Part shown: positions 1 to 8,605 of the stretch, in pieces
How positions within the stretch are numbered: position 1 is the first letter of the stretch
How the letters are laid out: every line of letters begins with the position of its first letter
Origin: Vannielia litorea
GTDB taxonomy: Bacteria; Pseudomonadota; Alphaproteobacteria; Rhodobacterales; Rhodobacteraceae
DNA: 64,000 bases
Direction: 5' to 3'
Assembly (NCBI RefSeq): GCF_900142295.1
Contig: NZ_FSRL01000001.1
Span: 62,001-126,000 of the forward strand
Position numbers and translations under genes: made by a program
Notes under the pieces: generated by a model
Told to the model about the DNA's origin: nothing
The model's input: only the letters and a program-made list of their open reading frames with translations
Database searches by the model: none

Positions 1-116
1 TCCAGCGCGACGCCGATCTTGCGGCCGTTCGGGGTGGGAAAAGAGAAGAGCTGAAGCTTGGTGGGGTCTTCCACCGGCCAGCGGCTGGTGACGAAGAACT
101 CGGATAGGTCAGTCAT
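1..116 (-). CDS. Glutathione S-transferase-like protein, N-terminal fragment
   Basis: Only the first 38 codons lie in the window; the gene runs off the left edge. The translation begins MTDLSEFFVTSRWPVEDPTK and continues with a short strand and the Pro-Thr-Pro-Asn-Gly segment typical of the thioredoxin-fold start of YghU/YfcG-type GSTs, which act on glutathione-linked disulfides in the cytoplasm. The ATG at 116-114 is the only plausible start. It is divergent from mscL. The family call rests on the N-terminus alone and could shift once the rest of the gene is read. Confidence 0.6.
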   Translation of the reverse strand, partial: MTDLSEFFVTSRWPVEDPTKLQLFSFPTPNGRKIGVAL

Positions 117-268
117 AGGTCGGGTCCCTGATTGGTCTGGTCGTCGCTACGTAGCCTGCGCGTTATCGAAAAAAAGCTACAAAATTGCAGAGGAATGGTT
201 AAAAGCTGCACAGCCGCGGAGAGGGCGTGCGACCTCTGGGCGCAAGAGCAAGACAAGGGACAGTACAC

Positions 269-694
269 ATGATTAACGAATTCAAGGACTTCATTGCCAA
301 GGGCAATGTGATGGACATGGCTGTGGGTATCATCATCGGTGCCGCCTTCACTGCCATCGTGACCTCGCTGGTGGGTGACCTCATCAACCCGATCATCGGC
401 CTGTTCACTGGCGGTATCGACTTCTCGGGTTGGTTCTACATCCTGGGCGAAGGCGACTGCGCCTCGGTCGAAGCCTGCCAGGAGGCCGGTGTGGCTGTTT
501 TTGCCATTGGCAACTTCCTGATGGCGGTCATCAACTTTCTCATCATCGCCTTCGTGGTGTTCATGCTGGTGAAGATGGTCAACCGGGTGAAGGCCGCTGC
601 CGAGAAGCCCGAGGAAGTGGCCCCCGAAGTGAAGAGCGGCCCCTCGGAGCTGGACGTGCTGCTCGAGATCCGCGACGCCTTGAAGAAGGCCTGA
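269..694 (+). CDS. mscL: Large-conductance mechanosensitive channel MscL
   Basis: The 141-residue product is an inner-membrane pentameric channel that opens under membrane tension and releases solutes during hypo-osmotic shock. The start reads [20 protein letters not shown], followed by the first gating helix (about residues 14-38), a periplasmic loop with two Cys (about 57 and 64), a second membrane helix (about 70-97) and a charged cytoplasmic tail. I chose ATG 269 because it gives the canonical MscL N-terminus and has AAGGGA upstream; an in-frame upstream ATG at 227 would add 14 unrelated residues. An intrinsic terminator follows directly, so it is probably monocistronic. Confidence 0.95.
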   Translation: MINEFKDFIAKGNVMDMAVGIIIGAAFTAIVTSLVGDLINPIIGLFTGGIDFSGWFYILGEGDCASVEACQEAGVAVFAIGNFLMAVINFLIIAFVVFMLVKMVNRVKAAAEKPEEVAPEVKSGPSELDVLLEIRDALKKA

Positions 695-717
695 TCACGG
701 CTGAAATCACGGGAAAG

Positions 718-741
718 GGCGCCCGCTGCGGCGCCTTTTTT
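718..741 (+). terminator. Rho-independent terminator of mscL
   Basis: A six-base stem GGCGCC/GGCGCC with a six-base loop is followed by six T residues, 23 bases after the mscL stop codon. Confidence 0.85.
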
Positions 742-853
742 CATGTCCGGTCGCGCGGTGTGCAATGGTATGCCGTGGGGCGGTTTTGCCGCAGGCTTGC
801 CCTCTGCGTTTGATGTTAACCATGGGTCAGCCACGGATGAAGGAGGACGAACC

Positions 854-1540
854 ATGAGGGCACAAGAGAAGGCAAGGCCGGTGCTTATCCTGCTCGGACC
901 GCCGGGCGCGGGCAAGGGGACCCAGGCACGCAGGCTCGAAGAGCGCCATGGCCTTGTGCAGCTCTCGACCGGCGACATGCTGCGCGCGGCGGTGGCCGCC
1001 GGCACCGAGGCCGGCCGCGCGGCGAAGGCCGTGATGGAAGTGGGCGGTTTGGTCAGCGACGAGATCGTGCTGGATATCCTAGCCGACCGGCTGACCGAGG
1101 CTGATGTGCAGGAGGGCGTGATTCTCGACGGCTTCCCGAGGACCACGGTGCAGGCCGAGGCGCTCGATGTGATGCTGGCCGAGCATGGCGAGCGGGTGAC
1201 GGGGGCAATCTCGATGGATGTCGATGACGCCGCCATGGTGAGCCGGATCGCCGGACGCTTCACCTGCGGTGCCTGCGGCGAGGGCTACCATGACAGTTTC
1301 AAGCCGACCGTCGTGGAAGGCGTTTGCGATGCCTGCGGCGGAACCGAGATGAAGCGCCGCGCCGATGACAAGGCCGAGACAGTCGCGGCGCGGCTGGAGG
1401 CCTATCACGCGCAAACCGCGCCGCTGATCGACTACTACGCGGAAAGGCGGCTGCTCGACCGGGTCGATGCCATGGGCGAGATCGACGCGGTGACGGCGGC
1501 GCTTTCGGCCAAGGTCGAGCGGATGCGCGAACCGGCCTGA
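854..1540 (+). CDS. adk: Adenylate kinase with zinc-binding LID
   Basis: The 228-residue enzyme interconverts ATP + AMP and 2 ADP. The P-loop GPPGAGKGT lies at residues 15-23, the AMP-binding LSTGDMLRAAV segment at about 37-47 and DGFPRT at 92-97. The LID carries CGAC (138-141) and CDAC (158-161), a Cys4 set that binds structural zinc in many bacterial enzymes. ATG 854 follows AGGAGGA at 841-847. Rhodobacterales usually carry adk in the main ribosomal-protein operon, so this free-standing gene may be a second copy; the window cannot show that. Confidence 0.92.
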   Translation: MRAQEKARPVLILLGPPGAGKGTQARRLEERHGLVQLSTGDMLRAAVAAGTEAGRAAKAVMEVGGLVSDEIVLDILADRLTEADVQEGVILDGFPRTTVQAEALDVMLAEHGERVTGAISMDVDDAAMVSRIAGRFTCGACGEGYHDSFKPTVVEGVCDACGGTEMKRRADDKAETVAARLEAYHAQTAPLIDYYAERRLLDRVDAMGEIDAVTAALSAKVERMREPA

Positions 1541-1555
1541 CCTGGCCAAACCGGC

Positions 1556-1590
1556 AAGAAAAGGGGGCGGCACCTTGCGGGGCCGCCCCT
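1556..1590 (-). terminator. Terminator of the DUF1127 gene
   Basis: Read on the minus strand, GGGGCGGC and GCCGCCCC form an eight-base stem with a nine-base loop, followed by a T-rich tail. It lies just past the stop codon at 1619. The stem could also serve adk, which ends at 1540 on the plus strand, but there is no T run in that direction. Confidence 0.75.
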
Positions 1591-1618
1591 AGTCATTGCC
1601 ATTTCTGGCAGGGAGAGT

Positions 1619-1813
1619 TCAGAGAGCCTCGAGGTCGCTGCGGCACAGGCCGATATCGTCCAGCTCGCGGTCGGTGAGCTTGGAGAGGGCGTTGCGGGTC
1701 ACGCGACGGTCGTTCCACTCGGCGATGATGGCGGTGGGACGGGTGAGGAAACGGGTGATCCTGCCGGCGAGGGTGCTGCCGGAGGCGCGGGTGGTCGGAT
1801 CGAAGTAAGCCAT
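1619..1813 (-). CDS. DUF1127 (YjiS-like) small protein
   Basis: This 64-residue basic protein starts MAYFDPTTRASG and ends in the DUF1127 signature, with LSKLTDRELDDIGLCRSDL at the C-terminus. Small DUF1127 proteins are abundant in alphaproteobacteria; one Rhodobacter member (CcaF1) is an RNA-binding protein involved in RNA turnover, and others affect phosphate and carbon metabolism. No enzymatic role is implied. The chosen ATG has AAGGAC upstream; a longer frame reaching 1882 lacks a good ribosome-binding site and adds a proline-rich leader unlike the family. The gene has its own terminator, so it is likely expressed alone. Confidence 0.85.
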   Translation of the reverse strand: MAYFDPTTRASGSTLAGRITRFLTRPTAIIAEWNDRRVTRNALSKLTDRELDDIGLCRSDLEAL

Positions 1814-1930
1814 CGGAATAGTCCTTTGTGGCGCGGATACGGGGGAGGGCGGCTTCAGGGGCCGCTGCATTCTGAGGCTCAATTAGAAGCGGGATGCACA
1901 TTAAACAAGCGCCGTGAAAACATGCCCGAT

Positions 1931-1945
1931 ATGCATTGTGTGCAT
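1931..1945. promoter_or_regulatory. Palindrome upstream of the DUF1127 gene
   Basis: ATGCA and TGCAT are separated by five bases, about 118 bases before the DUF1127 start and about 200 before ruvC. It has operator symmetry but I recognise no regulator for it. Confidence 0.25.
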
Positions 1946-2086
1946 AGGTCATGTATCCACTAACCTGCTGTAAAGAAGTGTGAAATTCCAGTGACGCTCC
2001 TCGCCGGGAATTGTCGTTTCGGGGTCACGTAGCGTCGGTTCTGCTCCCGGAAGGGTGGCGCGGCTGTCGCATTCCCGCTTGGGATT

Positions 2087-2101
2087 GTTCACGTTTCGTG
2101 C
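2087..2101. promoter_or_regulatory. Near-consensus LexA (SOS) box before ruvC
   Basis: GTTC-N7-GTGC lies 48 bases before ruvC. The alphaproteobacterial LexA box is GTTC-N7-GTTC, so this differs at one position. ruvCAB is a known SOS target in several alphaproteobacteria. Confidence 0.5.
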
Positions 2102-2149
2102 TAATCGGGTAAAAAGCGCTGCGAACTGCAGGCATTCGAGAGGGCGAGC

Positions 2150-2659
2150 ATGCGTATCATCGGGGTCGATCCGGGCCTGCGCAACCTGGGCTGGGGCGTG
2201 ATCGAGGCCGAGGGCAGCCGGATGGTGCATGTTGCCAATGGCATCTGCCACAGTGATTCTGCCGCCCCGCTGGCGATCCGCCTGCAACAGCTCTTTCGCG
2301 GCCTTTGCGCCGTGATCGCCGAACATGCGCCCGAGGCAGCCGCCATCGAGGAGACCTTCGTCAACCGCGACGGGCAGGGCACGCTGAAGCTGGGCCAGGC
2401 CCGCGGCGTGGCGCTGCTGGCGCTGGCCGAAGCTGGGCTCGCGCCGGGGGAATACGCGCCCAACACGGTGAAGAAGGCGGTGGTCGGCACCGGCCACGCC
2501 GCCAAGGGGCAGATCGCCCATATGATCGGCCACTACTTTCCCGGGGTGAAGACCGCGGGGGCCGACGCGGCGGATGCGCTGGCGATCGCCATCTGCCACT
2601 CGCACCACACCGGCCCGGGTGCCGCACGGATTGCCGCCGCCCTGAGGGCCGCCGGATGA
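2150..2659 (+). CDS. ruvC: Crossover junction endodeoxyribonuclease RuvC
   Basis: The 169-residue product is the Holliday-junction resolvase that nicks the four-way junctions moved by RuvAB. Acidic catalytic positions are visible: Asp7 in the opening GVDPG, the Glu pair at 67-68 ([14 protein letters not shown]), and the C-terminal DAADALAIA segment near 140. Length is normal. Its stop overlaps the ruvA start in an ATGA, so the two are translationally coupled. A LexA-like box precedes the gene, in keeping with SOS induction of recombination repair. Confidence 0.97.
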   Translation: MRIIGVDPGLRNLGWGVIEAEGSRMVHVANGICHSDSAAPLAIRLQQLFRGLCAVIAEHAPEAAAIEETFVNRDGQGTLKLGQARGVALLALAEAGLAPGEYAPNTVKKAVVGTGHAAKGQIAHMIGHYFPGVKTAGADAADALAIAICHSHHTGPGAARIAAALRAAG

Positions 2660-3324
2660 TCGGCCGCATCGCCGGGCGGCTGGATTATCGCGCCTCCGAC
2701 CACGTGCTGATCGACGTGCGCGGCGTGGGATACCTTGTCTATTGCTCCGAACGGACGCTGGCCGCCCTGCCGGCCCCCGGCGAAGCGGTGGCGCTCTACA
2801 CCGACCTGCTGGTGCGCGAGGACAACCTGCAGCTCTTCGGCTTTCCGACCCTGCTGGAGAAGGAGTGGCACCGGCTGCTGACGAGCGTGCAGGGGGTGGG
2901 GGCCAAGGTCTCGCTCGCCATTCTCGGCACGCTGGGGCCGGAGGGCGTGGGCCGGGCGATCACGCTGGGCGACGCGGCGGCGGTGAAGTCGGCGCCGGGC
3001 GTTGGCCCCAAGCTGGCGGCACGGGTGGTGAACGAGCTGAAGGAGAAGGCGGCGGGCGTGATGGCGATGGGCTCGTTTCGGGGCGGCGCGCTCTCGCCGG
3101 ACCCGGGGGAGGTGGTGGAGGCCGATGTGCCCCCGCCCACCCGCGCGGCCGCCCCGGTGCAGGTGGCGGGCGGACGAGCCGAGGCCCAGGCCGATGCGCT
3201 CTCGGCTCTGGTCAACTTGGGCTACGGACAGTCCGAGGCCGCCCAGGCGGTGGCCAGTGTGGAGGGCGAGGATGCCTCTGCCCTGATCCGCGCGGCGCTG
3301 AAGCTGCTGGCGCCGAAGGGGTGA
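2656..3324 (+). CDS. ruvA: Holliday junction branch migration protein RuvA
   Basis: The 222-residue RuvA tetramer recognises Holliday junctions and loads RuvB. The translation opens [20 protein letters not shown] (OB-fold domain I), continues through helix-hairpin-helix segments ([13 protein letters not shown] and [20 protein letters not shown], about residues 75-130), then a flexible linker of about 40 Pro/Ala/Gly-rich residues, and ends in the RuvB-binding domain III ([19 protein letters not shown]). The ATG overlaps the ruvC stop by four bases. ruvB starts three bases after its stop. Confidence 0.97.
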   Translation: MIGRIAGRLDYRASDHVLIDVRGVGYLVYCSERTLAALPAPGEAVALYTDLLVREDNLQLFGFPTLLEKEWHRLLTSVQGVGAKVSLAILGTLGPEGVGRAITLGDAAAVKSAPGVGPKLAARVVNELKEKAAGVMAMGSFRGGALSPDPGEVVEADVPPPTRAAAPVQVAGGRAEAQADALSALVNLGYGQSEAAQAVASVEGEDASALIRAALKLLAPKG

Positions 3325-3327
3325 CGC

Positions 3328-4362
3328 ATGCCCGAACCTGAGAACATGCCCGACCCCACCCTGCGGCCAGAGCCGCGCGAGGAGGATGGCAGCGCGGGGG
3401 CGTTGCGGCCGGAAACGCTCGATGACTTTACCGGGCAGGCGGAGGCACGGGCGAACCTGAAGGTCTTCATCGAGAGTGCCCGGCGGCGCGGGCAGGCGAT
3501 GGATCACACGCTGTTTCATGGACCTCCGGGGCTTGGCAAGACGACGCTGGCGCAGATCATGGCCAGGGAGCTGGGCGTGGGCTTCCGGATGACGTCCGGG
3601 CCGGTGCTGGCGCGGGCGGGCGACCTTGCGGCGATCCTGACCAATCTCGAGCCGCGCGACGTGCTCTTCATCGACGAGATCCACCGGATGAACCCGGTGG
3701 TGGAGGAGGTGCTCTACCCGGCGATGGAGGATTTCGCGCTCGATCTCGTCATCGGCGAGGGGCCGGCGGCGCGGTCGGTGCGGATCGAGTTGCAGCCTTT
3801 CACCCTGGTCGGCGCGACCACGCGGCTTGGCCTGTTGCAGACGCCGCTGCGCGACCGCTTCGGGATTCCGACGCGGCTGGAGTTCTATTCGGTGGAGGAG
3901 CTTCACCGGATCACCCTGCGCGGCGCTCGGCTTCTGGACATCGCCTGCGACGAGGACGGCGCCCGCGAGATCGCCGCCCGCTCGCGCGGCACGCCGCGTA
4001 TCGCCGGGCGGCTCTTGCGCCGGGTAGTGGATTTTGCGCTGGTGGAGGGCGACGGGCGGATCACCAAGCCCATCGCCGATGGTGCCCTGACCCGGCTCGG
4101 GGTCGACAGCCTCGGCCTGGACGGGGCCGACCGGCGCTACCTGAGCCTGATCGCGGAGGCCTACCAGGGCGGGCCGGTGGGGGTTGAAACGCTTTCGGCG
4201 GCCTTGAGCGAGAGCCGCGACGCGATCGAGGAGGTGATCGAGCCCTACCTGCTGCAACAGGGGCTCATCCAGCGCACCCCGCGCGGGCGCGTGCTGGCGC
4301 AGCGCGCATGGTCGCACCTTGGCATGGCGGCGCCCGACCGCCTCTCCGATCTGTTCGATTGA
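3328..4362 (+). CDS. ruvB: Holliday junction helicase RuvB
   Basis: This 344-residue AAA+ ATPase is the hexameric motor that drives branch migration. The Walker A motif GPPGLGKTT lies at residues 65-73, Walker [10 protein letters not shown] at about 112-120, and the sensor-1 region reads LVGATTRLG. The C-terminal winged helix contains [14 protein letters not shown] and RTPRGRV. A family-typical acidic N-terminal extension precedes [12 protein letters not shown]. It is third in the ruvCAB operon. Confidence 0.97.
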   Translation: MPEPENMPDPTLRPEPREEDGSAGALRPETLDDFTGQAEARANLKVFIESARRRGQAMDHTLFHGPPGLGKTTLAQIMARELGVGFRMTSGPVLARAGDLAAILTNLEPRDVLFIDEIHRMNPVVEEVLYPAMEDFALDLVIGEGPAARSVRIELQPFTLVGATTRLGLLQTPLRDRFGIPTRLEFYSVEELHRITLRGARLLDIACDEDGAREIAARSRGTPRIAGRLLRRVVDFALVEGDGRITKPIADGALTRLGVDSLGLDGADRRYLSLIAEAYQGGPVGVETLSAALSESRDAIEEVIEPYLLQQGLIQRTPRGRVLAQRAWSHLGMAAPDRLSDLFD

Positions 4363-4533
4363 CCCTTGCTCTCGCCGGGTTCCTGCCGGTCTGCTGATGC
4401 TTGCCGCCTCGGTCCGGGCGGGTGACAGGCCGGGCGAGAGAACGGCGGCGGGGCTCCCGGGCCGTCCAAATACAGCCGCCCCGGATGGGCGTCCCGGCTT
4501 TACCCTTGCGCCGCGCTGGGGCATCAAGCCAGC

Positions 4534-5151
4534 ATGAGCCCTGACGACATCGCCCGCCTCTTCACCCGCCCTGACGGGACATATCACTTTGCCCGGTGGC
4601 AACGGCCCATCGTCCCGATCGTCTTCGGGGTGGAAGACGAGACGCTGGCGGTGGTGAAGGGCGCCTGCGAGGCAGTCGTGGCGATGGCGGGCCACAAGAT
4701 GGCCGAGATGGACCACGACCAGGGAGCCAACCTGTTTTTCTTCTTTTTCCGGGAGTGGGAGGAGTTGCTCTCCGTGCCGGACCTTGGCGGGATGATCCCT
4801 GGCCTCGATGATCTTGTCGAACGCCTGGAGAGGGCCGGGGCCTCGAGTTACCGGGCGTTTCGATTCGAGGCGGAGGGGGCCATTCGGGCGGCCTTCGTCT
4901 TTGTGCGGATGGATGCGGGCAATTCGGCCATGTCGGCGGAGGCGCTGGCGCTGAGCCAGGTGGTGCAGGTGATGCTCGACTGGGGCGAGGGCGCCTTTGC
5001 GGGAGCCTCACCGCTTGGGCTTGTGGAGGGGCGCGCGGTGCTGCGGCCGGAGATCGCCGAAGTGATCGTGGCGGGATACGACCCGGTCATGCCTGCGGTG
5101 GCCCATGACCCGAGCCATGCGCTCAGGCTGGCGGCGAGGATCGGGCGATGA
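4534..5151 (+). CDS. Conserved hypothetical protein between ruvB and ybgC
   Basis: This 205-residue soluble protein has no signal peptide or clear membrane span. The N-terminal region reads IARLFTRPDGTYHFARWQRP, followed by an Asp/His-rich stretch (MDHDQGANLFFFFF) and a mixed alpha/beta body. I do not recognise a named domain. In Rhodobacterales a protein of this type commonly sits between ruvB and ybgC, so it is probably conserved in that family. It ends in an ATGA overlap with ybgC, suggesting co-translation. Being 171 bases past ruvB it may have its own promoter. Confidence 0.8.
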   Translation: MSPDDIARLFTRPDGTYHFARWQRPIVPIVFGVEDETLAVVKGACEAVVAMAGHKMAEMDHDQGANLFFFFFREWEELLSVPDLGGMIPGLDDLVERLERAGASSYRAFRFEAEGAIRAAFVFVRMDAGNSAMSAEALALSQVVQVMLDWGEGAFAGASPLGLVEGRAVLRPEIAEVIVAGYDPVMPAVAHDPSHALRLAARIGR

Positions 5152-5525
5152 GCCATCGGTTCGAGACCGACGTGTTTTACGAGGACACCGACCTGTCGGG
5201 CTTTGTCTATCACGCGAACTACCTGAAATTCATCGAAAGAGGCCGCTCGGCCTGGGCGGCCGGCCTTGGGGTGGACCAGACTGCGATGCGCGAGGCCGGG
5301 CTCGTCTTTGCCGTGCGGCGGATCGAGGCGGACTTTCTGGCGCCCGCGCGATTGGGCGACCGGCTGGTTGTGGAGACCTCGGTGGCCAGCCGGACGGCCG
5401 CGCGGATGACCCTTTTGCAACGGGCGTTCCTCGGGGAGAAAGTTCTGTTCGAGGCGCTGGTGACGCTGGTGGCGATGGGCACCGGGGGCAGGCCGGTGCG
5501 CTTGCCGGAGGCCTTGAGGTCGTAG
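5148..5525 (+). CDS. ybgC: Acyl-CoA thioesterase YbgC (Tol-Pal associated)
   Basis: This 125-residue single hot-dog-fold enzyme hydrolyses acyl-CoA thioesters in the cytoplasm. The family motif is intact, with the catalytic Asp in FYEDTDLSGFVYHANYLKF (residues 10-28) followed by IERGRSAW. In most proteobacteria ybgC opens the tolQRAB-pal operon. Here a gene on the opposite strand follows immediately, so ybgC is separated from tol genes. The start overlaps the preceding gene by four bases. Confidence 0.93.
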   Translation: MSHRFETDVFYEDTDLSGFVYHANYLKFIERGRSAWAAGLGVDQTAMREAGLVFAVRRIEADFLAPARLGDRLVVETSVASRTAARMTLLQRAFLGEKVLFEALVTLVAMGTGGRPVRLPEALRS

Positions 5526-5558
5526 CGGCCCGGCGGCGAGAACCTCGCGCGTCGGCGA

Positions 5559-6017
5559 TCAGCTGATCGGCGCGGGTGGCTTGCAGCGGATGTGGAGGTG
5601 GGTGCATCGGGGTGGGGACCAATCGGTGCGGTCCCAGCAATAGGCCTCTCCGTCCTCGATCAGGCGCAGGATCCAGATAACCGGCGACCCGGCATCGGTG
5701 CGCCGTTGCTCGCCATGCAGGTACATGGTGATCGAATCCGCATCGCTTTCGATGACATCATACACCCCTTCCTGATCGGTCTCTCCGAGGTAGTTGACCA
5801 TCGGCCCGTCCCAGGTGAACCAGGACAGGCTGCGCTCTTCATTGAAGGTGACCGTGTGGGGGTTTTCGTCGCAGTGCATGTCTTGCACATTGGGAAAGGC
5901 CCAACGGTTGGCCGCGAGATGGGCGAAGATATCGGCAGGCCCGGTTGGCCCGGTCTCCTGCGCGGCGACGGGCAGGGCGAGGGACAGCAGGACGGCGGAG
6001 GCGAGGTGGCTGCGCAT
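5559..6017 (-). CDS. Secreted hypothetical protein
   Basis: This 152-residue protein has a clear Sec signal peptide (MRSHLASAVLLSLALPVAAQ, cleavage after about residue 20), so it is probably periplasmic. The mature part has four Cys (MHCDE, AYCWD, PRCTH, HIRCK) that could form two disulfides, and several Trp. I recognise no family. It lies convergent to ybgC, 33 bases apart, and about 40 bases from the end of the histidine kinase gene on the same strand, so it could be co-transcribed with that gene. Confidence 0.7.
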   Translation of the reverse strand: MRSHLASAVLLSLALPVAAQETGPTGPADIFAHLAANRWAFPNVQDMHCDENPHTVTFNEERSLSWFTWDGPMVNYLGETDQEGVYDVIESDADSITMYLHGEQRRTDAGSPVIWILRLIEDGEAYCWDRTDWSPPRCTHLHIRCKPPAPIS

Positions 6018-6060
6018 GACGCGAGCCTAGACGCCAGGCCGCGCCGTGCAAGGGGCGAGA

Positions 6061-7446
6061 TCAGGTGCGGGCCCCTCGGGCGGGCTGCGGCTGGACCCGA
6101 ACCTCCGACAGGTCGCAGCTGTCTGCTTCACGGGTCTCGGGGGGCGGGCGATCGTTGGCGTGGGCCGGAAGATAGAGCGTGAACCGGCTTCCCTTTTCGG
6201 GTTCGGATTCGACATGCGCGTGACCGCCTGTCTGCCGGGCAAAGCCCTCCACCATGGCGAGGCCGAGCCCGGTTCCGCCGCCCTTGGGCTTGGTCGAGAA
6301 AAACGGGTCAAACACCCGTCCGATCACCTCGGGCTGGATTCCGGTGCCGGTGTCGCTCACCGAGAGTGCCACGAAGTTTCCCGGCGGCAGGAAGCCGGGG
6401 CGGGCCTCATGCGGGGTGATGTGGCGCGCCTCGAAATGGATAGATCCTCCGTCCGGCATGGCGTCACGCGCATTGATGGCAAGGTTCAGGAGTGCCGCCT
6501 GCAGCGTTGTTTCATCGGCAAGGATCAGGGGAAGGGCGGTATCGGCCTCGGCAGTCAGGCCTATACCCTGCGGCATCACGCGCCGCACAAGGCGCTCGAC
6601 CTCGAACAGCGACCGGCCCGCGTCTATCCGCTGCGGCACGAGCATCGCGTTGCGGCCCAAGGCTAGCAGCTGGCGGGTCAGCGAGGCGCCGCGCCAGCAG
6701 GCGGTCTGCGCCTCGCTGGCGAAGGTGCCGCGCTGCTCGGCGTCCTCCGACAGCTGCATCAGCTCGAGGTTGCCCTGGATGACGCTGAGCAAATTGTTGA
6801 AATCATGCGCGATACCGCCGGCAAGCGTGCCGATCGCTTCCATCTTCTGCGCCTGGAAGAACTGCCGCTGGGTATCCTCGAACCGGCGGTGCGCCTGGTT
6901 GGCCTCGTACACGGCGACCAGGAAGTAGACGATGATTGCACTGGCCAGAATGACGGAAGTGTAGAACAGCGGCCCGCCGCCCGGGGGCTGCCAAGTGGAG
7001 GCGGCGATGACCACAAATGAGGCGGCAAGGGGGACCATGTAGGCCGCCGAGATCTGCCAGACCCGTGCGCGCACGAGGAAGACGTTGAGCACGCCGGCGA
7101 CCAGCAGGATCAGGGCACCGTACTTCAGGTTCGGGTCTGGGTGCAGCCAAAGATAGGTGGGCAGGGCCGCGTGGGCAGTTGCGATCAGGCCGGAGATGAA
7201 GACCATGAGCCAGAAGAAGCCGCGCGAGCTTGCCGAGGGCCAGGCCGCGAGCACGGCCTTTTCGAGCGCGACGCAGGCGTAGTAGGTGCCCAGCCACAGT
7301 GGAAGGATCTCCAGCCCGAGCAGGAGGGTGCCGGCCACAGTGCCGATGAACATCAGGGCGATGCGTGCAACGAACTCTGGGCTACGCACGCGCTCCGCAC
7401 GGCGCAACACGTCGATGCGTGCGCTGTAGTCTGTGTGATCCGTCAT
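6061..7446 (-). CDS. Membrane-bound sensor histidine kinase
   Basis: This 461-residue protein has about six hydrophobic segments between residues 28 and 182 that form an N-terminal sensor, then a coiled linker and a HisKA domain with the phosphoacceptor His214 in GGIAHDFNNLLS. The ATPase domain shows the N box (LAINARDAMPDGG), G1 (SDTGTGIQ), F box (VFDPFFSTK) and G2 (GGTGLGLA). No receiver domain is attached and no response regulator lies nearby, so the partner is unknown. I chose ATG 7446 (GGGAAGA upstream) over an ATG 15 codons earlier; either is possible. Confidence 0.88.
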   Translation of the reverse strand: MTDHTDYSARIDVLRRAERVRSPEFVARIALMFIGTVAGTLLLGLEILPLWLGTYYACVALEKAVLAAWPSASSRGFFWLMVFISGLIATAHAALPTYLWLHPDPNLKYGALILLVAGVLNVFLVRARVWQISAAYMVPLAASFVVIAASTWQPPGGGPLFYTSVILASAIIVYFLVAVYEANQAHRRFEDTQRQFFQAQKMEAIGTLAGGIAHDFNNLLSVIQGNLELMQLSEDAEQRGTFASEAQTACWRGASLTRQLLALGRNAMLVPQRIDAGRSLFEVERLVRRVMPQGIGLTAEADTALPLILADETTLQAALLNLAINARDAMPDGGSIHFEARHITPHEARPGFLPPGNFVALSVSDTGTGIQPEVIGRVFDPFFSTKPKGGGTGLGLAMVEGFARQTGGHAHVESEPEKGSRFTLYLPAHANDRPPPETREADSCDLSEVRVQPQPARGART

Positions 7447-7750
7447 TCTTCCCGAGAGGTAAAGCGCGGAAATCGGCTCCAGCCGCCGCAAATCCGCGCA
7501 TACCCATGCAATAGCTAATCATGCCAACCAAACTCATCGTCAGGTAGAGGAATACAATCAAGAGGAGAGGTTGGCAATTTAATTTTAGCCGAGGCCTATG
7601 AATTGTAAGTTTATATCAAAACATATATGGCGAATGCAACTATTGGACGGATGCAGCGAGAGGTCGGATGGGAGGAGCCTTTTCTGCGGCACCGGGGCGG
7701 GGTGACGCGCGTGCCAGCGGGCTCGATAGGAGTTGCGCGTGCCGCAAATG
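7447..7750. other. AT-rich intergenic region upstream of the histidine kinase
   Basis: About 300 bases without a convincing gene. Roughly 7520-7630 is clearly AT-richer than the surroundings and probably holds the histidine kinase promoter, which reads leftward. No operator or RNA structure stood out. Confidence 0.4.
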
Positions 7751-7774
7751 AAAACGCCGCCCCGGAGGGCGGCG
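7751..7774 (-). terminator. Terminator of the trmD-rplS-rpmE operon
   Basis: Read on the minus strand, GCCGCCC pairs with GGGCGGC around a TCCG loop, followed by TTTT. It lies 24 bases past the rpmE stop codon. Confidence 0.8.
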
Positions 7775-7797
7775 CATGGATCGCATGGAGGGCGGGC

Positions 7798-8019
7798 TCA
7801 GAAGCCGAGGCCCTCGTACTTTTTCTTGAACTTCGACACGCGGCCGCCGGTGTCCATCAGGCGGGTGTTGCCGCCGGTCCAGGCCGGGTGCACCGAGGGG
7901 TCGATATCGAGCGACAGAGTGTCGCCTTCCTTGCCCCAGGTCGATTTCATCTGCACGACGTCGCCATTGGTCATCTTGACGTCGATGATGTGATAGTCGG
8001 GATGCAGGTCTTTTTTCAT
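7798..8019 (-). CDS. rpmE: 50S ribosomal protein L31
   Basis: The 73-residue protein opens [20 protein letters not shown] and ends [11 protein letters not shown]. It has no cysteines, so it belongs to the zinc-independent form of L31 usual in alphaproteobacteria. L31 sits at the bridge between the ribosomal subunits. It follows rplS by 12 bases and precedes an intrinsic terminator, making it the last gene of the operon. Confidence 0.95.
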   Translation of the reverse strand: MKKDLHPDYHIIDVKMTNGDVVQMKSTWGKEGDTLSLDIDPSVHPAWTGGNTRLMDTGGRVSKFKKKYEGLGF

Positions 8020-8031
8020 TGTCTCTGCTCC

Positions 8032-8415
8032 TTACGCGTCAGCGCCGTCGAGCGGCTTGTAGTTGGAAACCTCGGCGATCCGGGCAGATTTGCCGCGGCG
8101 GGTGCGGAGGTAGTAGAGCTTGGCGCGGCGGACGCGACCACGACGCACCACTTCGATGCTGTCGATGTTGGTCGAGTGCAGCGGGAACACCCGCTCGACG
8201 CCCTCGCCGAAGGAAATCTTGCGCACGGTGAACGAACCGGCGATGCCCTTGCCGTTCTTGCGGCTGATGCAGACGCCTTCGTAGGCCTGCACACGGGTGC
8301 GGGTGCCTTCAGTCACCTTGTAGCCGACGCGCACGGTGTCGCCGGCCTTGAAGTCGGGAATGCTCTTCCCGAGGGAGGCAACCTGTTCGGCCTCCAGTTC
8401 AGCGATCAGGTCCAT
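8032..8415 (-). CDS. rplS: 50S ribosomal protein L19
   Basis: The 127-residue L19 contributes to a subunit-interface bridge. The start reads [20 protein letters not shown], with the conserved [13 protein letters not shown] and the C-terminal [18 protein letters not shown] 8415 has GGAGTGG upstream. A longer open frame to 8634 has no family similarity. It is co-transcribed with rpmE. The 190 bases upstream hold a candidate promoter and a strong hairpin, which suggest a separate transcript start within the trmD operon. Confidence 0.96.
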   Translation of the reverse strand: MDLIAELEAEQVASLGKSIPDFKAGDTVRVGYKVTEGTRTRVQAYEGVCISRKNGKGIAGSFTVRKISFGEGVERVFPLHSTNIDSIEVVRRGRVRRAKLYYLRTRRGKSARIAEVSNYKPLDGADA

Positions 8416-8435
8416 CTGATCCACTCCTATGTTGC

Positions 8436-8451
8436 CCGTGGTATGCCACGG
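8436..8451 (-). promoter_or_regulatory. Small hairpin just before the rplS ribosome-binding site
   Basis: Six-base arms CCGTGG and CCACGG enclose a four-base loop, 20 bases upstream of the rplS start codon. It could influence ribosome access; no regulator is known. Confidence 0.3.
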
Positions 8452-8570
8452 AGGTTTGGCGTGTCTCAGAGCTTCGGGTTTTTTGCCGGGTCCGCCGATG
8501 TGCGCCCCGCCGAAGAGTTCAGCCACTATTCCTTGCTTCGCGTCCGGCAAGGCTGATGCCAAAGGCCGAA

Positions 8571-8601
8571 CGGTCCGGCAGGCGATTCCGCCTGCAGACC
8601 G
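8571..8601 (-). promoter_or_regulatory. Long hairpin in the rplS leader
   Basis: The inner stem GCAGGCG/CGCCTGC (seven pairs, four-base loop) is extended by CGGTC/GACCG across a small internal loop. It would lie at the 5' end of a transcript from the promoter at 8606-8634. There is no T tract, so it is not a classical terminator. Confidence 0.4.
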
Positions 8602-8605
8602 GCGC

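Noticed and set aside
436..1263. Minus-strand frame across mscL and adk
   Set aside because: It overlaps two certain genes and translates to Ser/Ala/Arg-rich sequence without motifs.
5526..6060. tol operon expected after ybgC
   Set aside because: The following genes are on the other strand and encode a secreted protein and a histidine kinase.
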